From the NCBI GenBank assembly GCA_900543625.1, contig UQSF01000011.1, forward strand, positions 1 to 64,000: a DNA stretch of 64,000 bases, read 5' to 3'. Both the position numbers and the translations under genes were made by a program. The DNA is from an uncultured Eubacteriales bacterium (GTDB lineage Bacteria; Bacillota; Clostridia; Oscillospirales; Oscillospiraceae). Under the pieces are notes generated by a model that searched no databases, was not told the origin of the DNA, and saw only the letters and a list, made by a program, of their open reading frames with translations. This document shows positions 30,050 through 39,100 of this stretch, one piece after another. How positions within the stretch are numbered: position 1 is the stretch's first letter; each line of letters starts with the position of its first letter.

Positions 30050-31045
30050 TCACGCGCCGAGCTTTGCGAGCATGGCCTCGCAGACCTCGTCCATGTCGCC
30101 GACGATGCCGTAGGTGCAGTAGTTGAAGATTGCCGCCTCGGGATCGGTGTTCACGGCGACGACCACGTCTGCATCCGAGAAGCCCGTGACGTGGTTGACC
30201 GCGCCCGACACACCGAACGACAGCAGCAGCTTCGGCTTGACCACGGCGCCGGACTGCCCGATGACGAGCTTGAACGGCAGCACGCCGCGGTCGAACACCG
30301 GGCGCGTGCAGGCAAGCTTGCCGCCGAGGCGCTCGGCCAGGCGGCGGTAGCGCGGCAGGGCGTCCGCCCCCTTGATCGCGTTGCCGACGCAGATGATCAC
30401 GTCCGCGTCCGCGATGTTCAGGCTCTCCTCGAGATCGTCAGCGCGGAAGTCAAGGATCTCGGTGCGGATGTCCGCGACCGGGAAGTCGATGTGCTCCTCG
30501 ATCACCTCGTGCGCACGTGCGCCGCAGGGGACGCATTTGAACGTGCCCGGGCGGATGGTGCCGACCTGCGGGCGCGCGACCGGCACGGTGATGACGGCCA
30601 TCATCTTGCCGCCGACGGCGGGCTCAACGAACTCGATGTCCGTCGTCCCGGGATCCCAGACGAGCTCGGTCGCGTCCGAGGTGCAGCCGGTGCCGAGACG
30701 CGCGGCGAAGCGCGGTGCAAAATCGCGCCCGTTGATCGTGCCGCCGACCATGACCGCCGTGGGCCGGTATTTCCGGCACAGGACGGTGAAGAGGTTGGTG
30801 TACGCATCGTTATTGAAGTAGTCATAGCCCGTGCCGGTCACGTGGATGATTTTGTCCACGCCGCAGTCGAGCACGCGCTGCAGCTCGCCGTCCGAGATGC
30901 TGCCGACGATGACCGCGACGAGTTTCTCGCCGCTCGCGTCGCAGAGCCTGCGCGTTTCCGAGCACAGCTCGAGCGAGACCGGCAGCACGCTGTCGCCGTC
31001 GCGCTCGATGAAGACCCACATATCTTTATAATCTGTTTTATTCAC
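30050..31045 (-). CDS. etfA: Electron transfer flavoprotein, alpha subunit
   Basis: The 331-residue protein has the EtfA N-terminal domain and the C-terminal FAD-binding domain (VIGQSGAVVKPKLLLSFGVS, then GFSDADVVVAVNTDPEAAIF in part). The start is GTG 31045, with AGGAGG placed before it inside the end of etfB. The N-terminus has no added ferredoxin domain, unlike the EtfA of the Acetobacterium lactate dehydrogenase complex. With EtfB it should take electrons from, or feed them to, the FAD-linked dehydrogenase upstream. Confidence 0.94.
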   Translation of the reverse strand: MNKTDYKDMWVFIERDGDSVLPVSLELCSETRRLCDASGEKLVAVIVGSISDGELQRVLDCGVDKIIHVTGTGYDYFNNDAYTNLFTVLCRKYRPTAVMVGGTINGRDFAPRFAARLGTGCTSDATELVWDPGTTDIEFVEPAVGGKMMAVITVPVARPQVGTIRPGTFKCVPCGARAHEVIEEHIDFPVADIRTEILDFRADDLEESLNIADADVIICVGNAIKGADALPRYRRLAERLGGKLACTRPVFDRGVLPFKLVIGQSGAVVKPKLLLSFGVSGAVNHVTGFSDADVVVAVNTDPEAAIFNYCTYGIVGDMDEVCEAMLAKLGA

Positions 31046-31058
31046 TGCCTGCACCTCC

Positions 31059-31853
31059 TCAAAGCACATCCGCGATCAGGCCGAAGAGCCGATCCACGTT
31101 CTTTTCCGTGCTGCCCTCGTCGATCATGCTGCCCTTCGCGCCGACCTCCGGCGGATAGGTGCGCGGCACCTTCGTGGGGGAGCCGGGGTCGCCGATCTGC
31201 GCGGGGTCGAGCCCCGGGATGGTGGCCGCGCTGTAGACCGCGATATCCGCGGTGCGCGAGGCCTTCCAGCGCTTCAGGTTCGGGATGCGGGGGCGGAAGT
31301 TCGCCTTCTCGACCGTGAGCAGGCAGGGATACTTGGCGCGCAGCACCTCCGTGCCGCGCTCGAGGTCGCGCTCGGCCGTGATGGTGTGCGCGGCCGTGTC
31401 CACCTCGACGATCTTCGCCGTCGAGGAGATCTGGCTGGCACCGAAGCGCTCGGCCAGCTGCGAGCCCATCTGCCCGGTCGCGCCGTCGAGCGACTCCTTG
31501 CCGCAGAAGATAAGGTCAAAATCGCCGAGCTGCTTTGCCGCGCTCGCGATGACGTAGCTCGTGGCGAGGGTATCGGCGTTGGCAAACGCGCGGTCGGACA
31601 GCAGCACGGCGCGGTCCGCGCCTGCGGCGAGGCACTCGCGCAGCGCCTCCTTGGCCATGTCCGGCCCCATCGTGATGACGGTGACCGTGCCGCCGTGCGC
31701 CTCCTTGACGCGCACGGCTGTCTCGAGCGCGTTGGCGTCCAGCGGATTGAGGATCGCCGGAACGCCCGCACGGATCAGGCTGCCCGTGACGGGGTCCATC
31801 TTCACGAGGTTAATGTCGGGCACCTGCTTGACGCAAACAAGAATATTCAGCAT
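31059..31853 (-). CDS. etfB: Electron transfer flavoprotein, beta subunit
   Basis: The 264-residue EtfB has NILVCVKQVPD at the start, AGADRAVLLSD and the adenine-nucleotide-binding region ESLDGATGQMGSQLAE. The recognition-loop region RGTEVLRAKYPCLLTVEK is intact. The gene starts three bases after the dehydrogenase stop. Confidence 0.95.
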   Translation of the reverse strand: MLNILVCVKQVPDINLVKMDPVTGSLIRAGVPAILNPLDANALETAVRVKEAHGGTVTVITMGPDMAKEALRECLAAGADRAVLLSDRAFANADTLATSYVIASAAKQLGDFDLIFCGKESLDGATGQMGSQLAERFGASQISSTAKIVEVDTAAHTITAERDLERGTEVLRAKYPCLLTVEKANFRPRIPNLKRWKASRTADIAVYSAATIPGLDPAQIGDPGSPTKVPRTYPPEVGAKGSMIDEGSTEKNVDRLFGLIADVL

Positions 31854-31856
31854 GCT

Positions 31857-33290
31857 TCAGCCCTCCTCGACGTTGGTGCAGACCTTGCCGGGGTTGAGGA
31901 TGCCCTTGGGGTCAAACACCTGCTTGATCGCCTGCATGAGCCCGAACGCCGTCTCGCCGGCGGACTCCACCAGGTACTGCTTCTTTGCGTGGCCAATGGC
32001 GTGTTCACCGGAGACCTGCCCGCCGAACTCGATGCACTTGGCATAGCATTTGTCCATGACGGCCTTGCTGCGGCGCTTGAACTCGTCGAGCTCCATGTCG
32101 TTGGCGCAGCAGTAGATGTGCAGGTTGCCGTCGCCCGCGTGGCCGAAGCTGCGGATGGTGATGCCCTCCGTCTTGCCGGTGGCGCGGGTGTAGACGAGAA
32201 ACTCCGCGATGCGGTCGACCGGCACGACGATGTCCATCTCGTCGAGCAGCTTCGTGTCCGCCTCGATGACGGTCAGGAACGCGCTGCGCGCGGCCCAGAC
32301 GTCCTTTTTCAGGCCGTCGGTCCAGACGACGAGCGTGTCGTACGCACCGCGCTGCTCGGCAAGCGCGCCGAGGCGGTCCATCTTTGCGGTCAGTTCGGCC
32401 TCGCTGTCACCGACGAGAGTGACGAGGATGTATGCACCGGCCTCTTTGCCGTCCACGACCGTGGGGAAGATGGTGTTGCCGGTGAACGCCGCCGAGGAAT
32501 CGACGATGTCGCGCTCCATGAACTCGATCGACTGCGGGTCGAGGTTGGCCAGCTTGATCTGCGGTACGGAGGCGATGGCGGTCTCCACATCGGCAAACGG
32601 GAGAATGAGGCTCACGTTCATTTCCGGCTTGGGGATGAGCTTGAGCGTCAGCTCCGTGATGACGCCGAGCGTGCCCTCAGAGCCGATCATCAGATGCAGC
32701 AGGCTGTAGCCGGAGCTGGTCTTGCACACGGTCTTGCCGAGCTCCATGACTCTGCCGTCGGGCAGCACCACGGTCATGGCCAGCACATAGTCGCGCGTCA
32801 CGCCGTACTTCACGGCGCGCATGCCGCCCGCGTTCGTGGACACGTTGCCGCCCACGGTCGCGGTCTTCTCGCCCGGATCGGGCGGGTACATCAGGCCGCG
32901 CGTGAGCGCGTCGGCCGCAAGATCGCACAGCAGCACGCCGGGCTGGATGTGCACGACGAGGTTGTTCATATCGTAGGAGAGGATCTTGTTCATGCGCGTC
33001 GTGCACAGCACCACGCCGCCGCACAGCGGCACGCACCCGCCGACGAGGCCCGTGCCCGCACCGCGCGGCGTGACGGGGATGTCATTTTCGTAGCACACAC
33101 GCAAAATCGCGGACACTTCCTCAGTGCTCTCGGCCTCACAGACCACCTCGGGATAATACTTGCCGTAGATGGGCATTTCGTCGTGGCTGAAGTCGTCTTT
33201 CACCGCATCGCCTGCGAAAAAGCGCTTCGCGCCCACGATGGCCTGAAGCTGCGCGGCAATTTCAGGTGTGACTTTCTTGTATTTCGTCAT
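31857..33290 (-). CDS. FAD-linked 2-hydroxyacid dehydrogenase (GlcD/LctD type)
   Basis: The 477-residue enzyme belongs to the D-lactate/glycolate oxidase flavoprotein family. It has the PCMH-type FAD domain with VTPRGAGTGLVGGCVPL (~68-84) and a FAD-oxidase C-terminal domain ending in the typical DPKGILNPGKV. ATG 33290 follows AGGAGGTCAG. Genetic linkage to etfB-etfA is the arrangement of the lactate dehydrogenase/Etf complex of anaerobes, which drives lactate oxidation with NAD+ at the expense of reduced ferredoxin. Lactate as substrate is inferred; glycolate or another 2-hydroxyacid is possible. Confidence 0.87.
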   Translation of the reverse strand: MTKYKKVTPEIAAQLQAIVGAKRFFAGDAVKDDFSHDEMPIYGKYYPEVVCEAESTEEVSAILRVCYENDIPVTPRGAGTGLVGGCVPLCGGVVLCTTRMNKILSYDMNNLVVHIQPGVLLCDLAADALTRGLMYPPDPGEKTATVGGNVSTNAGGMRAVKYGVTRDYVLAMTVVLPDGRVMELGKTVCKTSSGYSLLHLMIGSEGTLGVITELTLKLIPKPEMNVSLILPFADVETAIASVPQIKLANLDPQSIEFMERDIVDSSAAFTGNTIFPTVVDGKEAGAYILVTLVGDSEAELTAKMDRLGALAEQRGAYDTLVVWTDGLKKDVWAARSAFLTVIEADTKLLDEMDIVVPVDRIAEFLVYTRATGKTEGITIRSFGHAGDGNLHIYCCANDMELDEFKRRSKAVMDKCYAKCIEFGGQVSGEHAIGHAKKQYLVESAGETAFGLMQAIKQVFDPKGILNPGKVCTNVEEG

Positions 33291-33333
33291 TTCTGACCTC
33301 CTAACTTGTTCTGAACTTATAAAGTAACACAAT

Positions 33334-33362
33334 ACAGGGGGTAGTTGTCAAGTATCCCCTGT
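33334..33362. promoter_or_regulatory. Operator-like palindrome upstream of the dehydrogenase operon
   Basis: ACAGGGGG (33334-33341) and TCCCCTGT (33355-33362) form an inverted repeat. On the minus strand a TTGACA -35 (33346-33351) lies at its centre. A regulator binding here would block the lct-type operon. No regulator gene is adjacent. Confidence 0.5.
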
Positions 33363-33392
33363 GTGAAAAAATCATATTTTTACGCAAAAAAA

Positions 33393-33421
33393 GCTTCCGG
33401 CCCGAGATACGGGCCGGAAGC
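33393..33421 (-). terminator. Terminator after the chimeric remnant
   Basis: GCTTCCGGCCCG/CGGGCCGGAAGC with seven T on the minus strand. Confidence 0.85.
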
Positions 33422-33427
33422 CCGGAA

Positions 33428-33811
33428 TTATTGTTCTGCCTTCCCGAGTTTGGGAAGCGCAAGTGTGACGAGGATGCCGACAATGGCAATTACGCCGGCC
33501 AGGATGAAGGCCATGGAGGTGTTGACGGCCTTGGCGAGAAAGCTTGTTCCGATTGAGGCAACGCCGAAGCCGATCATAACAAGTGAGCAGACAAGACCAG
33601 CGTTCTCGGAGCCGAGATAGTCGGTCGTGAGCGGCGGCATAGCCTCCCATGCGTGCAGATAGGCGTCGTTGACGTTTTCCTCGCTGTCGGCGCGGTCGGA
33701 TAAGATGTTTTGCGAAATTTTCATGCAATAAGACCCGTACTTTGCGTCGGTCTCGACGATGGCTTGCTCGTCCCGCTGCCAGTAGAGCGCGACGATCTGC
33801 GAATCGTCCAT
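33428..33811 (-). pseudogene. Chimeric remnant: ECF sigma factor N-terminus joined to an MFS transporter C-terminus
   Basis: The 127-residue frame begins at ATG 33811 after AAAGGAG. Residues 1-60 match the region-2 start of an ECF sigma factor (ALYWQRDEQAIVETDAKYG, then CMKISQNILSDRADSEENV and AYLHAWEAMPP). From TTDYLGSENAG onward it is the last two or three membrane segments of an OFA-type MFS carrier (FGVASIGTSFLAKAV, LAGVIAIVGILVTLALPKL). Neither half is complete. It looks like the scar of a deletion that fused two genes. Its promoter and ribosome site survive, so a small membrane protein may still be made. Confidence 0.75.
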
Positions 33812-33984
33812 GCGTGTACTCCTTTCCGTCCAAAGTGCCATCATAAAGACAACTTTTTTATCTCCCGCGTTACAGGGGAGTGAAAATTTTTTTGAAAGTA
33901 TACCACATCTCTGCAATTTTTAACAGAGGGCGCGCGGTTTTGGCGTGCCGGAGCGGTTCAAACCGCTTATTTTTCCCACTTCGC

Positions 33985-34013
33985 TTGACAGCCGTCCGGG
34001 TAAATGCTATTAT
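33985..34013 (+). promoter_or_regulatory. Promoter of the MarR-MATE operon
   Basis: TTGACA (33985-33990), 17 bases, TATTAT (34008-34013). The palindromic AATACTAGTT lies between it and the start codon and could be the MarR operator. Confidence 0.75.
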
Positions 34014-34044
34014 AGTCCGTATAAATACTAGTTGGGGGGACCGT

Positions 34045-34476
34045 ATGCAGCATAGTCCAAGAAAGTTCTGGGAAGTCTGGGGGCGCTCGGATGCGCTCTA
34101 CAACCGCTGGGCCGCCGCGCACGGCGTGAACAACTACCGCCTGTTCGTGCTCTACGTGCTCGACAACCACCCCGGCGCCACGCAAAAGGCCATTGCTGAC
34201 CACGCGGGGCTGCCCAAGCAGACCGTCAACACCGTCGTGCGCGCGCTGCGCGACGAGGGCTACGTCACGCTCAGCCCCGCCAGCGGCGACCGGCGCGAGA
34301 AGAACGCTTCCCTCACGCCCGCCGGGCAGACCTACGCCCGTGCGCTGCTCGAGCCGCTCTATGCGCTCGAGGACGCCGTCTTTGCCCGCATGGGTGATGC
34401 GCGCGTGCAGGAGATGATGGATGCGATCGCGCTGTTTAATATGCTCTTTGAAAAGGAAACGGAAATGATCAAATGA
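34045..34476 (+). CDS. MarR-family transcriptional regulator
   Basis: The 143-residue protein has the winged helix of MarR: TQKAIADHAGLPKQTVNTVV (recognition helix) and the wing LSPASGDRREKNASLTPAG. The start at ATG 34045 follows GGGGGGA. It overlaps the next gene (ATGA), a MATE pump, which it probably represses together with itself. Confidence 0.92.
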   Translation: MQHSPRKFWEVWGRSDALYNRWAAAHGVNNYRLFVLYVLDNHPGATQKAIADHAGLPKQTVNTVVRALRDEGYVTLSPASGDRREKNASLTPAGQTYARALLEPLYALEDAVFARMGDARVQEMMDAIALFNMLFEKETEMIK

Positions 34477-35783
34477 AGACAACTCGGCATGACTCTTTTG
34501 CGGCCTATGTGCTCCCGTCCGTGCTTGCGTTTGCGCTCTCGGGCCTGTACACGATCGTGGACGGCTTTTTCATCGGCCAATCGCTCGGCGACCTCGGCCT
34601 CGCCGCCATCACGCTTGCCTATCCGGCAGCGGCGCTGCTGCAGGCTGTCGGCACGGGCATCGGCCTCGCCGGTGCGATCCGCTGCACCATTTTGCAGGCG
34701 CGCGGGGAGGAGCAGACGCCGCGCACGTGCTTTTCCGGCACGGTGCTGCTGCTGCTCGCGACGAGCGCGGCGTTTGCAGCGGTGCTGCTCGGGCTGCTCG
34801 GCCCGGTGCTGACGGTGCTCGGCGCGCAGGACGAGGCACGCCCTCTGGCCGCGGAATACATCCGCGTGATCGCCTGCGGCACGGCCTTTCAGATCCTTGC
34901 CACCGGTCTTGTGCCCTTCATCCGTAACCTCGGCGGCTCGGCGTTCGCCATGGTCGCGATGGGCACGGGCTTTGTGACCAACATCGCGCTCGACTACCTG
35001 TTCGTGTGGGAGTTTCACTGGGGCATGGCCGGCGGCGCGTGGGCGACCGTCATCGGACAGGCGGCGACGATGCTGCTCGCCATCGGCTATCTGGTGCGGC
35101 GGCGCGTGGGCTTCACGCCGCCGAAGGCGGGCGAGGTGCTGCCGCTGTGGGGCGCGCTGCTGAAGGTCGCGGCCGCGCCGATCGGGCTGACATTTTCGCC
35201 GAACATCACGCTCATGGTCATGAACCACTTCCTGCTGCGGTACGGCGGCGCGCTGGCGATCGCGGTCTACGGCTGCATCGACTATGTGCTCTCGACGATC
35301 TACATGCTGCTGCAGGGCGTCGGCGACGGCAGCCAGCCGCTCATCAGCCGGGCCTACGGCGCGGGTGACTTCGGTGAGCTGCGCCGCACCGGCGCGCGCG
35401 CTTACCGCGCGGCCTTCGGCATCACGGCGGTGTGCATCGTCGCGCTCTTTCTCACGCGCAGTGTCATCGGTGTGCTCTTCGGCGCGTCTGCGGAGGCAAA
35501 CGCCGGCGTCACCGCCCGGCTGCCGCTGTTTCTGGCGACATTGCCGCTGCTGGCATACACGCGCGTGACGATCGCATATTTCTACGCGACGGAAAAGACC
35601 GCGCTGTCATACGTGCTTGTGTTTTCCGAGCCGGTGCTGACGTTCATTGTGCTGCTCATTCTGCCGCAGCTGCTCAAGCTCACCGGCGTGTGGCTGGCGA
35701 TCCCGGCGGCACAGGCGCTCACGTTCTGCATCGCCGTGCCCGCGCGGCGGCGCACACAGCGCGCGCGGGAGCTTCCGGCGTGA
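34473..35783 (+). CDS. MATE-family efflux transporter (MepA-like)
   Basis: The 436-residue protein has 12 membrane segments. IVDGFFIGQSLGDLGLAAI near the N-terminus and FLLRYGGALAIAVYGCIDYV resemble the MepA branch of MATE pumps. The MarR-pump pairing mirrors mepR-mepA of Staphylococcus. Substrate is unknown, probably hydrophobic cations or bile-type compounds. Confidence 0.92.
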   Translation: MKTTRHDSFAAYVLPSVLAFALSGLYTIVDGFFIGQSLGDLGLAAITLAYPAAALLQAVGTGIGLAGAIRCTILQARGEEQTPRTCFSGTVLLLLATSAAFAAVLLGLLGPVLTVLGAQDEARPLAAEYIRVIACGTAFQILATGLVPFIRNLGGSAFAMVAMGTGFVTNIALDYLFVWEFHWGMAGGAWATVIGQAATMLLAIGYLVRRRVGFTPPKAGEVLPLWGALLKVAAAPIGLTFSPNITLMVMNHFLLRYGGALAIAVYGCIDYVLSTIYMLLQGVGDGSQPLISRAYGAGDFGELRRTGARAYRAAFGITAVCIVALFLTRSVIGVLFGASAEANAGVTARLPLFLATLPLLAYTRVTIAYFYATEKTALSYVLVFSEPVLTFIVLLILPQLLKLTGVWLAIPAAQALTFCIAVPARRRTQRARELPA

Positions 35784-35816
35784 GCCGCAAACGGCAAGCC
35801 GTCTGCACAGAAAAGA

Positions 35817-35844
35817 AGCGCCCATTGCATTCGCAATGGGCGCT
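35817..35844 (+). terminator. Terminator-like hairpin, left copy flanking repeat C
   Basis: AGCGCCCATTGC/GCAATGGGCGCT. The identical 28 bases occur at 36049-36076 beyond the structured element. This copy is followed by TCCGG rather than a T-tract. Confidence 0.8.
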
Positions 35845-35849
35845 TCCGG

Positions 35850-36041
35850 CTTATCAAAAACCTCGTAGAGTTTCGCCGCCGGAGCGGCGAAAGAAAGTCC
35901 AATCATTTTCCCAGGCGACATGTGCGGCTGGGAAAATACTTCTCGGCCTGCAAACGTGCGCGCCGTCCGCTTTTGGCGGACGGCGCGTGCGCTGCAGTCA
36001 GGCTGCAAACCCCTTTGTCAAAAAGGAATACTTTTTGACAG
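35850..36041 (+). repeat. Structured intergenic element, copy C
   Basis: Same order of modules as copy B: CTTATCAAAAACCTCGTAG; hairpin TTCGCCGC-CGGA-GCGGCGAA; AGTCCAAT; hairpin TTTTCCCAG/CTGGGAAAA around GCGACATGTGCGG; the large stem CGGCCTG/CAGGCTG; and terminal hairpin TGTCAAAAAG/CTTTTTGACA. In the second hairpin the pair T-A of copy B has become C-G, a compensated change. Confidence 0.88.
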
Positions 36042-36048
36042 TCACAAC

Positions 36049-36081
36049 AGCGCCCATTGCATTCGCAATGGGCGCTGTTTT
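36049..36081. terminator. Terminator hairpin, right copy flanking repeat C
   Basis: Perfect 28-base duplicate of 35817-35844, here followed by GTTTTTG. It lies between the convergent MATE and peptidase genes. Confidence 0.85.
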
Positions 36082-36111
36082 TGCTTTGGGTTTGGGTTTG
36101 CTGTGCCTTGC

Positions 36112-39100
36112 TCAGGCCTGCGCGTCGCCGCGGTAGAGCATGCGCACGATCTGGCCGCGCGAGCATGCGTCGTCCGGGCTGAAGGTGGTGGCGCTCGTGC
36201 CGGCGGTCACGCCGTTGGCTGCCGCCCATGCAACAGCATTGGCGTAGTAGGCGTCTGCCGCCACATCCGCGAAGCTCACCGTGTCGCTCACGGCCGGTGC
36301 GCCGGCTGCGTTATACAGCAGCGTGACGGCCTGTGCGCGCGTGCACGTGTCGTTCGGGCTGAAGGTGGTGGCGCTCGTGCCGGAGGTCACGCCGTTTGCC
36401 ACTGCCCACTTCACCGCGTCGGCATAGTAGGCATCCGCGGCCACATCCGTGAACGGAAGCGCCGTGCCGGACACATCCGGCTCACCGGCCAGACGGTACA
36501 GGAAGGTGACGATCTCGGCGCGGGTGCAGGTGTTGGCGGGGGCAAAGGTGGTCTCGGTCACGCCGGCCGTGATCTGCGGGTTGTTGAAGTAGGCCCACTC
36601 CACAGCGGCGTAGAGCTCGGTGTCTGCGGGGACGTCCGTGAACGGAAGCGCCGGAACGGCCGGGATCTCATCAACGGGGATCTCCGCGCTGACGGAAGCG
36701 TTTTCGAGCGTGATCTGGTAGTCCTGGCTGTAGTTGGCCTTGCCCGGCTCGTAGGTGTAGATCACGAGTGCGAGCTTGTGGCCTTCCTTGACGGTGTAGA
36801 GGTTCGGCTGCAGGTAGATGGTGTAGTCGTGGTTCTCACCGACCTTGAGGGCGACCTTCGTGCCGGCGGAGGCGGAGTCATAGCCGGCGCCGGGGTTGCA
36901 GAGGTCCATCCAGCCGCGCGCAATGATCTTGTAGCTGACATCGGTGGCGTTGAGCTCGGCGTAGTCATAGTTGTTCAGGCCGCCGCCCATCCACGCGCCG
37001 CCGGCGGTGAGGGTCTTGGGCACATAGCTGCCCTGCGTGTTGTAGGCCGGGAACGTCGTGCCCTCGGGCGCGATGTCGACGAGCATGGCGCTGACCATGA
37101 GCGCGTCGCGGTCGATCAGATCGGCGCCGTCCGGCAGGGACACGGTCACAGCGCCGTCAGCGGACGCCGCGCCGACGTAGTTGTCGTGGTCAAGGGCGTT
37201 CGTCTCTTCGCCGACATAGTTGTCGTGGTCGACGGTGCCGCGCGGGCTGCTCGTCTCCGGTGCGTCATAGTTGTCGGCGCTGGCGGTGAAGCTCACGGCC
37301 ACGCTGCCCTTGATGACGGTGTCGGCGTCGACATCCATGGTGTACATGGCGCTCACGTCGGTGGAGCCGGCGGTCAGCGCATTCTGCCAGTTTCTGCGGT
37401 TGATGCCCTGCGTGGCGTAGTCGCTGTTGATGGTGGTCGTGCCGGTGTCATCGGCATTGGAGAGGACGATGCTCTCGTCGGTCGTCCAGCTGTCATAGGT
37501 GTTCCAGACGGAGGCGTCGACGTTGCTCTGTGCGGTGACGGCGGCCATGTTCTCGGCGCCGTTTTCCACGCCGCACAGGTAGTGGCTGAACCAGCGGTTG
37601 AGGACGTTGTTGTAGCTCTCGCCGTCAATGTAGAACTCGAGGTTGCCGGCGGGGTAGCTCGGGGTCAGGTGCGCATCCTGATGCAGCAGGAGCTTGACGT
37701 TCACGCCGGCCTTCTGATAGGCCTGATACATGAGGTCAAATTCCTTCGTGCGCACGTTGTCGTCGTTGAGACCGTGCACGATCAGCGCCGGGCACTTGAT
37801 GTTTTCCGCGTCAAGCGTGTAGTCGCGGGTCGCCCAGTGCTCGGAGTAGTCGCCGTTGCTCTTGAGCTGATCCTGCTGGATCTGGTACATGTAGTTGCCG
37901 TACTTTTCGGCGATGGTCGCGTAGTCGTCCGGATCGAGGTAGCGGCCGTTGCAGTACCAGCCGAGCCGCTCGGAGTAGTTGACGAGGCTGTTGGTGGAGA
38001 TACCCTGAGAGTTGGTGTACTCATACCAGCTCGCGATGCCGGCGACGGGGACGATGGTCTCAAGGCCGGCGACGCCGGTCGTTGCCAGACCGAACTGCGT
38101 CGTGCCGGCGTAGGAGCGGCCGGTCATGCCGACCTTGCCGCTCGACCAGTCGGCCGAGATGGCGACGTTGCTGGTCTTGTCGGTGTAGGCCACGCGGTCG
38201 CCGTGCAGCCATTCGATCACGCACTTGAACGCATCGATCTCCAGATCGGTGCCGCAGGTCTCAAAGCCGTCGGAGCCCTTCGTGCCCAGACCGCCGCACT
38301 CGACCACGGCAAAGCCGCGCACAAGATAGTAGTCATACCAGTTGAGGTCCTCGTAGTCGTACATCCATTCGGACGGGTTCCAGTAGTACCAGTCGGCGCT
38401 GTCGGCATTGGCGGCAGCCTCAGCGGTCGTGGCGGTGCCGGCGGGCACGCGCTTGTCCGGCTGGCTGTAGAGCTTGGAGATGTCATAGCCCTCGCTGCCG
38501 AGGTTCTCGCCGGGGTTCATGCTCTCGTTGCAGCCGGTGATGTACGGGCGCGCCTCGTAGATGGTGGCTGCCTTGTAGTTGCCCTCCATCGCTGCGCGCG
38601 GGATCTGCACGAGCGCCTTGACGAGGTCGAGCTTGCCGTCGTCGTCGGTGTCGTAGTTGGTCTCGACATAGACGCAGTAGCGGATGATGTCGCTCTCGTC
38701 GTTGCTGTAGCCCTCCGTGACCTCGCCGGTCGTGTAGGGGAAGATGGGCTGTGCCATACCGTTCATGTACAGCGGCTGCAGCTTGTCGGCGTGCAGCGCG
38801 TCATACATCTGGTCGGCGACCGCCTTCATCTGGCGGTAAGCCGCGAGCGTGCAGGGCGCGTCGGCGTCGGTGTCCGCGTCGATCATGCCCATGCTGCGGG
38901 CCTGAGCCAGATAGTCATCCGGGAACGAGCCGAGCTGCTGCTCGGTCATGCCCGTCCACAGCAGCAGTGCACGCACTGCGTCCGCTACGGTCAGTTCCGT
39001 GTTTTCGCCTGCGCCGTCGGGGACGAGCGCAGTGCCGTTGATGTCTGCCAGATCGGCATACGTCACGGCGGGTGCGCTGCTGTCGTTCACGGCGAGCGCC

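Noticed and set aside
29862..30113. An 83-codon plus-strand frame at the end of the Rhs island
   Set aside because: It crosses the border hairpin and the etfA terminator and enters etfA antisense. No ribosome site.
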